NCBI GenBank assembly: GCA_030539275.1
Contig: JAUNSK010000033.1
Location: 1-38,307 of the forward strand
Reading direction: 5' to 3'
DNA from: Oscillospiraceae bacterium
GTDB lineage: Bacteria > Bacillota > Clostridia > Oscillospirales > Ruminococcaceae
DNA: 38,307 nucleotides
Shown here: piece by piece, positions 8,032 to 16,919 of the stretch
Layout: each line of letters begins with the position of its first letter
Numbering within the stretch: position 1 is the first letter of the stretch
Made by a program: the position numbers and the translations under genes
Notes under the pieces: generated by a model
Told to the model about the DNA's origin: nothing
The model's database searches: none
What the model saw: the letters and a program-made list of their open reading frames with translations, nothing else

Positions 8032-8955
8032 ATGGCTATTAATCCTGCAATCCGACTTGCGATCAAGGCAATATCATATTCAGATGTTGATATGAAAAAG
8101 TTTTATAAAGTCCAGAGAACACTTCAGACAATTAAATCTCCGAAAATCAATAATCGTTTTTATAAAATGTGGGATAATAAAATTGTAAGCGGCGGGAGAG
8201 AGATACTCACACGGATCTATGAACCAAAAGAGAAAACCAGAACGCAGCTTCTTCTTTTCTTCCACGGCGGCGGATGGGTGACAGAAAGTGTCGATACCTA
8301 TAATCGTGTATGTGTCAATCTTGCTAATCATACCGGCTGCAGGGTAATGTCAGTAGAATACAGACTTGCACCGGAAAATCCTTTTCCGGACGGACTTGAT
8401 GACTGCTATGCTGTTGCACATAACATTTTGTCGCAGCCGCAGCTCCTTGGCATAGAAACCTCAGATGTTGTACTTATAGGTGACAGCGCAGGAGGAAATT
8501 TTGCTGCAGTGATCTCAATGGTCATTCGTGATATTGGCGAATACAATATTAAGAAACAGATACTTATTTATCCGGCAACTTACAATATACATGATGATAC
8601 TTCTCCGTTTGACAGCGTGAAGAAATTCGGTACTGATTATCTGCTTACTTCAAGACATATCTGCGAATATATGGATATGTATGTTACTGATAAAGCTTGT
8701 CTGAACACTCCATATATTGCGCCTCTTCTTGCAGAGAGTTTCACAGGGCTGCCGGACACTCTGGTAATTACTGCTGAATTTGATCCTCTGAGGGATGAAG
8801 GAGAAATGTATGCGCAGAAAATAAACCAGGCAGGAGGCTCAGCTCATGTTCACAGAGTTCATGATGCCATACACGGATTCTTTGCACTTGATGCAAGATA
8901 TGCTCATGTTAAGGAAGCATACAGAGTTATCAATGCATTTTTAAATAAAGAATAG
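8032..8955 (+). CDS. Alpha/beta hydrolase, hormone-sensitive-lipase-like esterase
   Basis: This is a 307-aa cytoplasmic esterase/lipase of the GDXG family. The oxyanion-hole motif HGGG is at 78-81, the nucleophile Ser152 sits in GDSAGG (150-155), the acid is Asp250 in EFDPLRDEG and the base is His280 in HGFF. Order and spacing match the family (PF07859). It should hydrolyse short acyl or acetyl esters. ATG 8032 follows AAGGAGC. The acyltransferase begins 12 nt downstream, so hydrolysis and formation of the same kind of ester or amide may be paired. The actual substrate is unknown. Confidence 0.85.
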   Translation: MAINPAIRLAIKAISYSDVDMKKFYKVQRTLQTIKSPKINNRFYKMWDNKIVSGGREILTRIYEPKEKTRTQLLLFFHGGGWVTESVDTYNRVCVNLANHTGCRVMSVEYRLAPENPFPDGLDDCYAVAHNILSQPQLLGIETSDVVLIGDSAGGNFAAVISMVIRDIGEYNIKKQILIYPATYNIHDDTSPFDSVKKFGTDYLLTSRHICEYMDMYVTDKACLNTPYIAPLLAESFTGLPDTLVITAEFDPLRDEGEMYAQKINQAGGSAHVHRVHDAIHGFFALDARYAHVKEAYRVINAFLNKE

Positions 8956-8967
8956 GATTAAATAATA

Positions 8968-10242
8968 ATGACAGATAAAAAAAATTTATCGTGGAGCCGC
9001 CTTGACAATGCAGCTAAAGTATTTCCGTCTACAACACAAAAAACTGATACAAGAGTATTCAGGTTCGGGTGTGAACTGAAGTTTGACGTTGACAGTCAGG
9101 CACTTCAGGATGCACTGGACAAGACGATACAGCTGTATCCTCATTTTTTGTGTGTTATGAGAAAAGGAGTGTTCTGGTATTACCTTGAGCAGACAGAACT
9201 TAAACCTGTTGTAAAAGAAGAGTATAAGCCTATCTGTGATCAGCTTTATAAGAGCGGAGAGAGAAATCTTCTTTTTGAAGTAACGTATTATAAGAACAGA
9301 ATAAATTTTGAAGCGTTTCATGTTCTGACTGACGGAACAGGAGCCATGAACTTTCTTAAAACACTGGTTCTTAACTATATTATCGGTATGTACGGCGACA
9401 GATTCGGAGAAAATGTACCTTTCCTTGACGATACATCATCACTGACACAGAGGGTACAGGATGGATTTACAAAGTATTATCAGAAACAAAAGCGCGTAAG
9501 AATCAGGTCAGAGCATGCTTTCAGACTGCACAGACCCAAAAGGGAAAATGATGATCTGCTGATAATTGAAGGTATTACATCAGTAAGATCTCTTCTTCAG
9601 ACTGCACACAAGTACAATACAACACTGACTATCCTCCTTACTGCATTCCTTATAGAGGCCTTCCATCAGGAGATGTCTCTTCAGAATAAAAATCTCCCGG
9701 TTTCAATAGGGGTTCCGGTTAATCTGAGAAACTACTTTCCGTCAGAAACAGCAAGAAATTTTTTTGCTATGATAAATGTCAAGTATTCATTCGGCGAACG
9801 AAGCGGCGAACTGGAGGATATAATCAAGGTAATAAAACAGAGTTTTGAAGAATGTCTTACAGCAGAGAAACTGTCAGAGGGAATGAATTCTTATGCTGTG
9901 CTTGAGCATAACACATTTATACGTCTTGCACCTCTGCCGCTCAAGGATGCAGTGATAAGATATGCCAGAATGCAGTCAGATAAGGGAACCACTGCAGTGA
10001 TCTCAAATATCGGACAGATAAAGATGCCGGAAGGATTATCTGAGTATATCAATCTGTTTTATGTTTTCGCAAGTACTATGACACAGCAGTTATGTGTATG
10101 TTCGTACGGTGATAAGCTGGTTCTCGGATTCAGTTCGGCATTTACAAGCACTGAAGTAATCAAAAATTTCTTCATGCAGATAACCAGGAACGATATTCCT
10201 GTAACTATAAACTGCAATGATTTTAACAGCAGGGGGGTATAA
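8968..10242 (+). CDS. Condensation/CAT-fold acyltransferase (alcohol acetyltransferase-like)
   Basis: The 424-aa product carries H118-x3-D122-G123 in HVLTDG. This is the catalytic HxxxDG motif of the chloramphenicol acetyltransferase superfamily, which includes NRPS condensation domains, Pap proteins and the alcohol acetyltransferase family. A second structural phrase, SIGVPVNLRNYFP (about 250), resembles the bridging segment of these enzymes. It is stand-alone, with no carrier-protein domain. It lies 12 nt after the esterase and 3 nt before the DUF6320-like gene. An acyl transfer to an alcohol or amine is likely, but donor and acceptor cannot be read from sequence. Confidence 0.7.
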   Translation: MTDKKNLSWSRLDNAAKVFPSTTQKTDTRVFRFGCELKFDVDSQALQDALDKTIQLYPHFLCVMRKGVFWYYLEQTELKPVVKEEYKPICDQLYKSGERNLLFEVTYYKNRINFEAFHVLTDGTGAMNFLKTLVLNYIIGMYGDRFGENVPFLDDTSSLTQRVQDGFTKYYQKQKRVRIRSEHAFRLHRPKRENDDLLIIEGITSVRSLLQTAHKYNTTLTILLTAFLIEAFHQEMSLQNKNLPVSIGVPVNLRNYFPSETARNFFAMINVKYSFGERSGELEDIIKVIKQSFEECLTAEKLSEGMNSYAVLEHNTFIRLAPLPLKDAVIRYARMQSDKGTTAVISNIGQIKMPEGLSEYINLFYVFASTMTQQLCVCSYGDKLVLGFSSAFTSTEVIKNFFMQITRNDIPVTINCNDFNSRGV

Positions 10243-10245
10243 AAG

Positions 10246-10911
10246 ATGCTGTACTGCAGAAAATGCAAGACAGATATTACAGGGGACAAGCGCTGCTGTC
10301 CATTATGTCAGGGAGAGCTGTCCGGGAGTCCTCAGAAGAACAGTGATGTTTTTCCTAATATGCAGACAAAGAAATACAGCCGCAGTTTTACCATGAAGCT
10401 GGTGGCTTTTATCGCGATCGTACTGATCGTAGTATGTTTTTCAGTAAATATACTTGTATCAACACAACACTGGTGGTCATTGTTTGCAGGAGCGGCTATT
10501 GTGTGGCTGTGGATAACGGTTGTTGCCGGAATAACCCAGAGGAGAAATATTTCAAAGGCAATTTCTCTTGAATTATTTCTTCTTACCGCTTTTGCAGTCC
10601 TTGCAGATGTTTCGACAGGATGGCACAGATGGTCTATTGACTATGTAATACCTGTTGCATGTATAATGTCGATGATCTCAATGGTAATAGCATCAAAATT
10701 ATTTCACAAATCAGTAAATGACTATGTTGTATACCTTGTCATATCTGCGATATACGGCATCATTCCTGTGATATTTATCTTTACAGGTGTGCTGAATCAG
10801 AAACTGCCTTCAGTGCTTTGCGTAGCATCCAGCATCATTCTCATTGCTGCTATACTGATCTTTGAGGGCAGAAATATGAAATATGAATTTACAAAGAGAT
10901 TTCATATTTAA
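10246..10911 (+). CDS. Zinc-ribbon plus membrane protein, DUF6320-like
   Basis: The 221-aa product starts with a small zinc ribbon (CRKC at about 4-7, CPLC at about 19-22). A linker follows, then about six hydrophobic segments (roughly 45-210) and a short basic end. The layout fits the DUF6320 family, which I believe occurs with hydrolase and acetyltransferase genes like these; that point is from memory. The start is 3 nt after the stop of the acyltransferase, so it is the third gene of the operon. A membrane anchor or sensor role is only inferred. A terminator follows 25 nt later. Confidence 0.65.
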   Translation: MLYCRKCKTDITGDKRCCPLCQGELSGSPQKNSDVFPNMQTKKYSRSFTMKLVAFIAIVLIVVCFSVNILVSTQHWWSLFAGAAIVWLWITVVAGITQRRNISKAISLELFLLTAFAVLADVSTGWHRWSIDYVIPVACIMSMISMVIASKLFHKSVNDYVVYLVISAIYGIIPVIFIFTGVLNQKLPSVLCVASSIILIAAILIFEGRNMKYEFTKRFHI

Positions 10912-10936
10912 TTTAAATAAATATTGCATAATTTAT

Positions 10937-10985
10937 AAAGCTGTTCGTATAAAATTTATTATTTATACAAACAGCTTTAATTTAT
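10937..10985 (+). terminator. Terminator of the hydrolase / acyltransferase operon
   Basis: AAAGCTGTT and GTATAAA (10937-10953) pair with TTTATAC and AACAGCTTT (10962-10978), with one unpaired base. A short T-rich tail follows. Confidence 0.7.
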
Positions 10986-10995
10986 TATGTATATA

Positions 10996-11023
10996 TTGAA
11001 AATTTATTAAAATATGGTATAAT
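10996..11023 (+). promoter_or_regulatory. Strong promoter with long leader before the 11313 gene
   Basis: TTGAAA (10996-11001) and TATAAT (11018-11023) are 16 bp apart with extended TGG. The leader of about 280 nt up to 11313 has no convincing gene. A 20-codon reading frame at 11076-11138 with AGAGGAAAAGG upstream may be a leader peptide, at low confidence. Confidence 0.6.
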
Positions 11024-11312
11024 ATAAGCATATCCGGATCAATGTAGTTCAAATATGACTGTAAGAGGAAAAGGCATGACTGATGACAATAACATGAATA
11101 GAATCTCAGATGATATGCTGTCCAGTAATAATCAGTGATGCGGACAGTTCCTGCCTTCTGCCTGTATATGAACAGGTATACAGGTAATGTTTTTGTCAGA
11201 TCAGGAAGAGCAGAGAACCGGTGTTTATTTCCTTTATTCTTCAGAATTTCTGATTTACATATAATCTGAAAAAAACCGTTAAATAAAGAGAAAGAAAAGG
11301 AGACAGACAGAA

Positions 11313-11990
11313 ATGAATGAAAATAAAAAATTAATGCCCAAAGATTTATTTATTGGAATGTCAAACGTGGAAGTAAGAGTCGCATTTTTTTTAGTGTATA
11401 TGTGTTGTGCTCGTTTAATTACTATTTTTAATGCAAATACTTTAATTACGCTGCTATTAATGGTTGCGTTGATGATAGCTTTAGTATTTATTTTTCATTA
11501 TACATCACACCGTGTTACTCTGGATGACAGGATCAGATCACAGTATGAACCCGTATGGGAATATGTAACACCTGATGTATTCAATACAATATGTGAATAT
11601 AAAAAATCTCAAAATTATCTGCAGAATTTTATTTATAAAATGATTGCGCTTGGTGTAGTTGATGCTTTGCTGATCTTTATGAGTATATATGCTCAATGGA
11701 ATCCTTTCATTGTTTTTATAGTCATAATTTCAGTTTTATTTTTTTTACAGTTCTATTCTGAATATCTCAATGAAAAAAGATGGACTAAAATATCAGACAG
11801 TGCGCAGTACTGTTATCTGCCTGTGAAGGTCCTGAGGGTCAGTTCAAACTCTCAGAATCATTTCGTATATGTAAGTGTTGTAAAGAATAATCGGAAATAC
11901 ATTTACAAATGTGTTTGTTGTCCCGGACAGATAATAGAGAGAATTATGATAGTAAGTGACGGCAGCAAATCCACATATATTTTGCCGTAA
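11313..11990 (+). CDS. Membrane protein of unknown function
   Basis: The product is 225 aa and ATG 11313 follows AAAGGAGAC. Two hydrophobic segments (about 25-60) and two more (about 105-145) flank a polar loop. The C-terminal 75 residues form a soluble domain with two close cysteines (CVCC). I recognise no family. It is a single gene with its own promoter (-10 at 11018-11023) and a clear terminator after it. Confidence 0.65.
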   Translation: MNENKKLMPKDLFIGMSNVEVRVAFFLVYMCCARLITIFNANTLITLLLMVALMIALVFIFHYTSHRVTLDDRIRSQYEPVWEYVTPDVFNTICEYKKSQNYLQNFIYKMIALGVVDALLIFMSIYAQWNPFIVFIVIISVLFFLQFYSEYLNEKRWTKISDSAQYCYLPVKVLRVSSNSQNHFVYVSVVKNNRKYIYKCVCCPGQIIERIMIVSDGSKSTYILP

Positions 11991-12004
11991 TGCAATAAAT
12001 AAGT

Positions 12005-12036
12005 AAATGCATCTTGAATAAAGATGCATTTTTTAT
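12005..12036 (+). terminator. Terminator after the 11313 gene
   Basis: AATGCATCTT pairs with AAGATGCATT around a 5-nt loop, and a T-run follows. Confidence 0.85.
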
Positions 12037-12099
12037 ATGTATACACAACTTAAAATCAATACAGATGTTATTTTACTTAAAAACCTTTAAATTTGTCTA

Positions 12100-12128
12100 T
12101 TGACTAGTTTTTCACTAAGTGCTATAAT
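12100..12128 (+). promoter_or_regulatory. Promoter with long leader before the VOC gene
   Basis: TTGACT (12100-12105) and TATAAT (12123-12128) are 17 bp apart. About 200 nt separate it from ATG 12339. The 348-nt gap between genes holds no other feature I can support. Confidence 0.55.
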
Positions 12129-12338
12129 TAAATTACAATATTTTCTTATTTAAACGTTTACTTTTTCTTATTCTATCAAGACACAATATTTTATACATAC
12201 TTCTACTTCCTTACAGGTTAAGATGCATCAGATTTTCAGGACATAATACTATATGATGCAGTCAGACATTGGTTTATTTCAGCATTTGCTGATTTAAATA
12301 TAAACTTGAGAGAAATGTGTTCAGAGGAGGAACAAAAT

Positions 12339-12728
12339 ATGAAGCTTGACGGATTTGGCATTTTGGTAAAGGATATGGCTGTTATGGTCAGGTTTTACCG
12401 TGATGTGATGGGCTTTGCAATCAAAGAGGAGGAAAATGCATCTAACGTTTTCCTTGAAAAGGACGGTACAACTTTTTTGTTGTACAGAAGAACAGATTTT
12501 GAAAAAATGACAAGAAGAAGCTTCAGTTATGCAAATGGCATCAATGGCCATTATGAAATTGCAATGAGTGCTGATAATTATGCAGATGTTGATGCTACTT
12601 ATGAGCGTGTAATCAAAGCAGGAGCTATTCCTATCATGCAGCCGACAACCGAGTCATGGGGACAGCGTTCCTGTTACATATCTGATCCTGAAGGGAATCT
12701 GATAGAGATAGGTTCATTCAGAAAATAA
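12339..12728 (+). CDS. VOC (glyoxalase/bleomycin-resistance fold) protein
   Basis: This is a 129-aa single VOC module (PF00903-like). It starts MKLDGFGILVKDMAVMVRFY and ends with the family phrase YISDPEGNLIEIGSF, where the Glu is the usual metal ligand. ATG 12339 follows AGAGGAGG; an upstream TTG at 12306 has no site. Members bind a divalent metal and act as lyases, isomerases, thiol transferases or antibiotic-binding proteins, so the fold alone does not give a function. It stands alone with its own promoter (-10 at 12123-12128) and terminator. Confidence 0.8.
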   Translation: MKLDGFGILVKDMAVMVRFYRDVMGFAIKEEENASNVFLEKDGTTFLLYRRTDFEKMTRRSFSYANGINGHYEIAMSADNYADVDATYERVIKAGAIPIMQPTTESWGQRSCYISDPEGNLIEIGSFRK

Positions 12729-12735
12729 CTTTTGG

Positions 12736-12772
12736 CCTTTGTTGGAGATTGCCTGTCCGACAAAGGTTTTTA
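12736..12772 (+). terminator. Terminator after the VOC gene
   Basis: CCTTTGT (12736-12742) pairs with ACAAAGG (12760-12766), followed by TTTTTATT. Confidence 0.7.
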
Positions 12773-12889
12773 TTATTATTTCCGGTATATTTATTATGAC
12801 TGTCTTTGCCAGTAAAAAGCCATAATAGATTTGAGTACTGATCACTATATTTATCCAAAAAATTTATTAATACATATAAGGAGCATAAT

Positions 12890-13312
12890 ATGATAACGTA
12901 CAAAGAAATGACAAAAAATAATATTAAAGAAGCTCTGGAGTTCTGGGCCGGGGTACCTGGTGTTCACCTCCATGATAATGGTGAGGATACATATGAAGGA
13001 ATTTTATTATATCTTGAAAGAAATCCTGGTTTCAGTTTCATTGCGGAAAGTGACGGTGAAATAGCAGGTGCTGTTTTATGCGGCCATGACGGCAGAAGAG
13101 GATTTATCAATCATCTTGCAGTAGGGACTTCATACAGACATCAGGGTATTGGCAGACACCTGGTTGACCTGACACTTGACAGGTTAAAAAATAATAATAT
13201 AACAAAATGTGCTCTGTTTGTTATCAAAGAGAATACATCAGGACAGGAGTTTTACAAAGCAATAGACTTCAGCCAGGAAAACATTGTAAACGTGTTCTCT
13301 AAAGTACTTTAA
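12890..13312 (+). CDS. GNAT-family N-acetyltransferase
   Basis: This is a 140-aa single GNAT domain. The acetyl-CoA binding motif A is HLAVGTSYRHQGIGRHL (about 75-91), with the R/Q-x-x-G-x-G core RHQGIG. The C-terminal phrase with NTSGQEFYKAIDF matches the usual N-x-x-A-x-x-x-Y segment of motif B. ATG 12890 follows AAGGAGC. The substrate may be a small amine or a protein N-terminus and cannot be told. It is a single gene. Confidence 0.85.
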   Translation: MITYKEMTKNNIKEALEFWAGVPGVHLHDNGEDTYEGILLYLERNPGFSFIAESDGEIAGAVLCGHDGRRGFINHLAVGTSYRHQGIGRHLVDLTLDRLKNNNITKCALFVIKENTSGQEFYKAIDFSQENIVNVFSKVL

Positions 13313-13446
13313 TAAAATAATAAATTAATTATCTCTTTTGTGACGCATTTTATATCGCTCAAAAGTATTATTAATAAATATAGATAAAAAAAATAATTCT
13401 ATATTCTATTTTCATATTCTGTTAAATTATTTTAGAGGTGATTTTT

Positions 13447-14817
13447 ATGAAATTAAAGAAAGCTGCTGCTGTTATTATGTCTGTTGCCATGATAGGAGGA
13501 GCAGGAGTTTGTAATGGTTTTTCGGACATAATGAGTTATGAGAGCGTTTCAGCAATAGGATTAGTTCCATATTCTCTTAAGGCATCACTTGGAAGCAATG
13601 TATTTGTTGTCAATGAAGGAGAAAATATTGATAATGATGATCTGATCGGACATGATCTCGTTATCGATGAGTTGGTAGGATATGCTCATGATATGCCTCA
13701 GGATGAATTATACGGACAGATAACACCGTCTGATACGTATAATAGGCATTCTGTTGATGAGTGCACAGTAACATATCCTGAAAAACTTGTGAACGGAACT
13801 AATACTTTAACTATCACATATGTACCGCATAATGCACCGTCATATGCAGTGTCTACTGACCTCAGAATATTCGTAAAATTTTCGGAGGATTTATCTTTGC
13901 CCGGAGATATCCTTCCGGATTTTATTAATGCATCAGAAGACGCAGTTACAAAGTATAAAAGGTCAGGAAAAAATGAATCATACTGTGTAGTAGAAAAGGA
14001 TTCAGCACGTGTATATAATACAAACCAGTATAATAATGTTAAAACACTGGTTTACCAGGGCGATGATATCGAGAAGCTCAGAGCAGATTTTCCTGATATA
14101 GATATTACTGCGATCTATAATGATATTAAGTTTAACTGCGGCTCACTCAGCAATAACTGCTGTTGTGTAAACAAAGCAGATGATTTATCTTACTATAATC
14201 TTAATACAGATGAAATGACGCAGGAAGAGTATTCTGATCTCTATGCAGATCTTCTTGTATCTGATTATGCTGAAAATATTTATGTTGCTCAGTTCGTTTC
14301 ACAAAGAGACATTGAAATAATGGATATTTCGTTTATGCTTGAATCAGATACTGAACCTGTAAAAGAAGAATTCAGTGGTCTGGAATCTTTTACTTATGAA
14401 GACAATGGTGACGGCACGTATAAAGTTGAGGCTTCGATAGGACTTGATACAAATATTTATCAGGCACTTCGCAGCATAGACTTAAACAGCGATGTTTCAG
14501 ATGTTCAGTATAATTATATCTGGGATATGGAGTATATAATGCCTGAGTGGTGTTATCTTGTTCCGGCTGTTATGTACGAAATAAATGTTCCGGGAGTAAA
14601 TAAAGCAGCTCTTGTTTACGGTGATACAGACTTAAACGGAGTTGCTGACATGTCAGATCTGACACTGCTTTCTCAATATCTGCTCGGAGACAAAAAGCTT
14701 GATGAAAAAGGAATGCTGTGTGCAGATGTAACAGGTGATAATGATGTATCACTGGCTGATCTTTCACATTTTAAACAATATATTGGCAAGGAAAATGTCA
14801 AGCTTGGTCCACAATAA
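13447..14817 (+). CDS. Secreted dockerin-bearing protein A, unknown ectodomain
   Basis: The product is 456 aa from ATG 13447, with GAGGTG 6 nt upstream. A signal peptide (KLKK then a hydrophobic core, cleavage probably after VSA near residue 36) leads into an ectodomain of about 350 residues that I cannot assign to an enzyme or binding family. The C-terminus is a type I-like dockerin with two calcium loops: DTDLNGVADMSD, and DVTGDNDVSLAD followed by LSHFKQYI. Dockerins dock secreted proteins onto cohesins of a cellulosome-like scaffold. A paralogue follows 268 nt downstream. Because it has no recognisable catalytic motif, it could be a binding, inhibitor or structural component. Confidence 0.85.
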   Translation: MKLKKAAAVIMSVAMIGGAGVCNGFSDIMSYESVSAIGLVPYSLKASLGSNVFVVNEGENIDNDDLIGHDLVIDELVGYAHDMPQDELYGQITPSDTYNRHSVDECTVTYPEKLVNGTNTLTITYVPHNAPSYAVSTDLRIFVKFSEDLSLPGDILPDFINASEDAVTKYKRSGKNESYCVVEKDSARVYNTNQYNNVKTLVYQGDDIEKLRADFPDIDITAIYNDIKFNCGSLSNNCCCVNKADDLSYYNLNTDEMTQEEYSDLYADLLVSDYAENIYVAQFVSQRDIEIMDISFMLESDTEPVKEEFSGLESFTYEDNGDGTYKVEASIGLDTNIYQALRSIDLNSDVSDVQYNYIWDMEYIMPEWCYLVPAVMYEINVPGVNKAALVYGDTDLNGVADMSDLTLLSQYLLGDKKLDEKGMLCADVTGDNDVSLADLSHFKQYIGKENVKLGPQ

Positions 14818-14852
14818 AGTATGTTATTGAAGATATCATGATTAAAATAAGT

Positions 14853-14888
14853 GCCTCTGCCTGAATTAATTATCCGGCAGAGGCTTTT
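14853..14888 (+). terminator. Terminator after dockerin gene A
   Basis: GCCTCTGCC (14853-14861) pairs exactly with GGCAGAGGC (14876-14884), followed by TTTT. Confidence 0.85.
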
Positions 14889-15085
14889 GCTGTTTAAGGG
14901 TTTCATGCCTGGTAAAGCCAGAGTCAGATCTTTAGTGTTCAGTGATAGAAAAATGAAGAATTTAATAAAAATAATAGTTTTCTGTAGCATTTCGTGAAGA
15001 AGTTTAGTATTAATGTCAGATAAACAAAAACCACTTTAGAGTTGATTCAAAAAATTTAAATTAATATTGCAGGAGGATGATTACT

Positions 15086-16561
15086 ATGAAATTTAAAAAA
15101 ATAACAGCATGTGTTTTGTCATTAACGCTTGTTTTTTCAGCTTTTGCAGCAGGCGGATACACAAACATATTCAACAGCGATTCAGTATCAGCTGAGTCAA
15201 AGCTTCCGGAAAATAATATAGATCCTATATACCACAAATATTACGCTCCGAATGAAGAATCAGGTATTGTACCATATTCAATCAGTGCAACACTTGAAAA
15301 CTATGATTTTGAACTGAAAAACGGCGATACTATTGACAAAGAAGATCTTGAAAACCATGGCATTGTTGTAACTGAAGTATGCGGATGGCTTCACGATGTG
15401 CCGGAGGATCCGCTTTGCGGACAGATAACTCCTCTGGCCAGCAACCGAACAAGGACACATACACTTAATGATTGTAAAGTATGTATTCCGTCTAAACTTG
15501 TAAACGGTAAAAATACGATATACATAACATACTGTGCTAAGCAATTCTGTGTTGATACTACTGAGGTAGCAGAACTCGTTGTAAACGTAAATTATACAGA
15601 TGCTTCTTCTGACGCTGAGATAAAAGATTATCTGCCTAATCATATCAGCCGTTCACCTGAGGATATATTCACTTTCAAGTGTGATGAAAATGGAGAGACA
15701 TGTCTGGACGTAAGCCAGAATGAAGCACTTGTTTATTCGTTCAATTACGCAGATTCAACTAAAGCACTGATATACAGCGGCAGCGACATAGAAAATCTGA
15801 AGCTTGACTACCCGGAACTTAAGATCTCTGAGGTTCAGGACACATTATCCTATGGAACAGACGCAGAAGTACCGTGCAATAATATGTCCGATGATACAAC
15901 ATATTACCAGATAGATACTTCTGAACTGACGAAAGAACAATTTACTGAACTCTGCAGCGAATTAGAAGAGAGCAAGTATGGCAATGATATCAATTATGCA
16001 AGATTTGTAAGTACTGATTCAGTTGATTATCTCACTATGTCATTTGTACCGGTTACTTATAATTATATAGAAGACTATGACTTCAGAGGCTGCGACAAGA
16101 CTTATGAAGAAGGAGCATGGCATTATTATAAAACATTCCAGGCTGTTGATTGCTATATATCAAGCTACTTATTCCAGTATGAAAGAAAACTTGATATAAA
16201 AGATTTTGATCTAAGCTATTCACTGCAGGATGATAATGATCCATCATGGTGCTACCTGCAGTCCCTTAAATCAGTTGTAGACAGTTCAGACACATATGAT
16301 GCATATGCAGCCCGCACTGAGTGGGAAGCAGATCCTAATGCTCCGAAGGAAATTGAATATAACCCGCCTGAGCTTGATCATGATATCACAATGTTAGATA
16401 TGACTTTGGTTTCACAGTGGCTGATGTGCGATATATCCCTTACAGATGAACAGGTAACCTATTATGATGTAACAGGTGACGGCTCAACAAATCTCTGTGA
16501 TCTGGCTATGATGAAGCAGTATCTGATGCATGATGAAGTTACTCTCTGGCCAAACAAATAA
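15086..16561 (+). CDS. Secreted dockerin-bearing protein B, paralogue of protein A
   Basis: The product is 491 aa from ATG 15086, with AGGAGG at 15071-15076. An ATG at 15077 directly abuts that site and is unlikely to be used. The signal peptide (MKFKKITACVLSLTL, probable cleavage after VSA) is followed by the same unknown ectodomain as in protein A. Shared landmarks are VPYS near the start, CGQITP or YGQITP, the phrase KLVNG then ITY, and SGSDIENLKLDYPEL against QGDDIEKLRADFPDI. The dockerin is asymmetric. The second loop DVTGDGSTNLCD is intact, but the first (DHDITMLDMTLVS) has lost the normal calcium-ligand pattern. It has its own terminator. Confidence 0.8.
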   Translation: MKFKKITACVLSLTLVFSAFAAGGYTNIFNSDSVSAESKLPENNIDPIYHKYYAPNEESGIVPYSISATLENYDFELKNGDTIDKEDLENHGIVVTEVCGWLHDVPEDPLCGQITPLASNRTRTHTLNDCKVCIPSKLVNGKNTIYITYCAKQFCVDTTEVAELVVNVNYTDASSDAEIKDYLPNHISRSPEDIFTFKCDENGETCLDVSQNEALVYSFNYADSTKALIYSGSDIENLKLDYPELKISEVQDTLSYGTDAEVPCNNMSDDTTYYQIDTSELTKEQFTELCSELEESKYGNDINYARFVSTDSVDYLTMSFVPVTYNYIEDYDFRGCDKTYEEGAWHYYKTFQAVDCYISSYLFQYERKLDIKDFDLSYSLQDDNDPSWCYLQSLKSVVDSSDTYDAYAARTEWEADPNAPKEIEYNPPELDHDITMLDMTLVSQWLMCDISLTDEQVTYYDVTGDGSTNLCDLAMMKQYLMHDEVTLWPNK

Positions 16562-16607
16562 TATTATTAAGATCTCGGTTTACTGCATTATATATTTAAA
16601 CTAAAAT

Positions 16608-16655
16608 ATCAGGTCTCTGCAGGAATTAGTTTTTCCGGCAGAGACCTGATTTTTC
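16608..16655 (+). terminator. Terminator after dockerin gene B
   Basis: ATCAGGTCTCTGC (16608-16620) pairs exactly with 16638-16650, followed by TTTTT. Confidence 0.9.
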
Positions 16656-16810
16656 CGGTTTAATATGCGACTGCATAACCAGATCATCCATACAATCTAC
16701 CGTTGGTTTAGTTACATTGGTGACGAAGAAGAAATCGGAATAATTACTCTGGGACCATAGAGGAATCAGGCACTCTTTTTAATTTTTATAATATTTATAT
16801 AACAAATAAA

Positions 16811-16855
16811 AAACACAGATAAATTTTTACAATGATTTATCTGTGTTTTTTTGGT
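16811..16855. terminator. Hairpin upstream of the catalase gene, terminator-like on both strands
   Basis: AAACACAGATAAAT (16811-16824) pairs with 16835-16848, with T-runs on either strand. The 358-nt gap from 16562 to 16919 contains this hairpin, the one at 16608, and a 31-codon frame at 16665-16760 that I do not accept as a gene. Confidence 0.7.
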
Positions 16856-16919
16856 TTGCTGTGATGAATATAAGAGTCCTGCATGGAAATGATATAAAAA
16901 AGAAAGAGAGGTAATTTCT

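Noticed and set aside
11076-11138. A 20-codon frame in the leader of the 11313 gene
   Set aside because: Too short to support as a gene without conservation data; mentioned only as a possible leader peptide.
16665-16760. A 31-codon frame starting ATG and ending LGP, with an acidic middle
   Set aside because: It has no ribosome binding site, is very short and sits between two terminators. It may be a gene remnant but nothing supports it.
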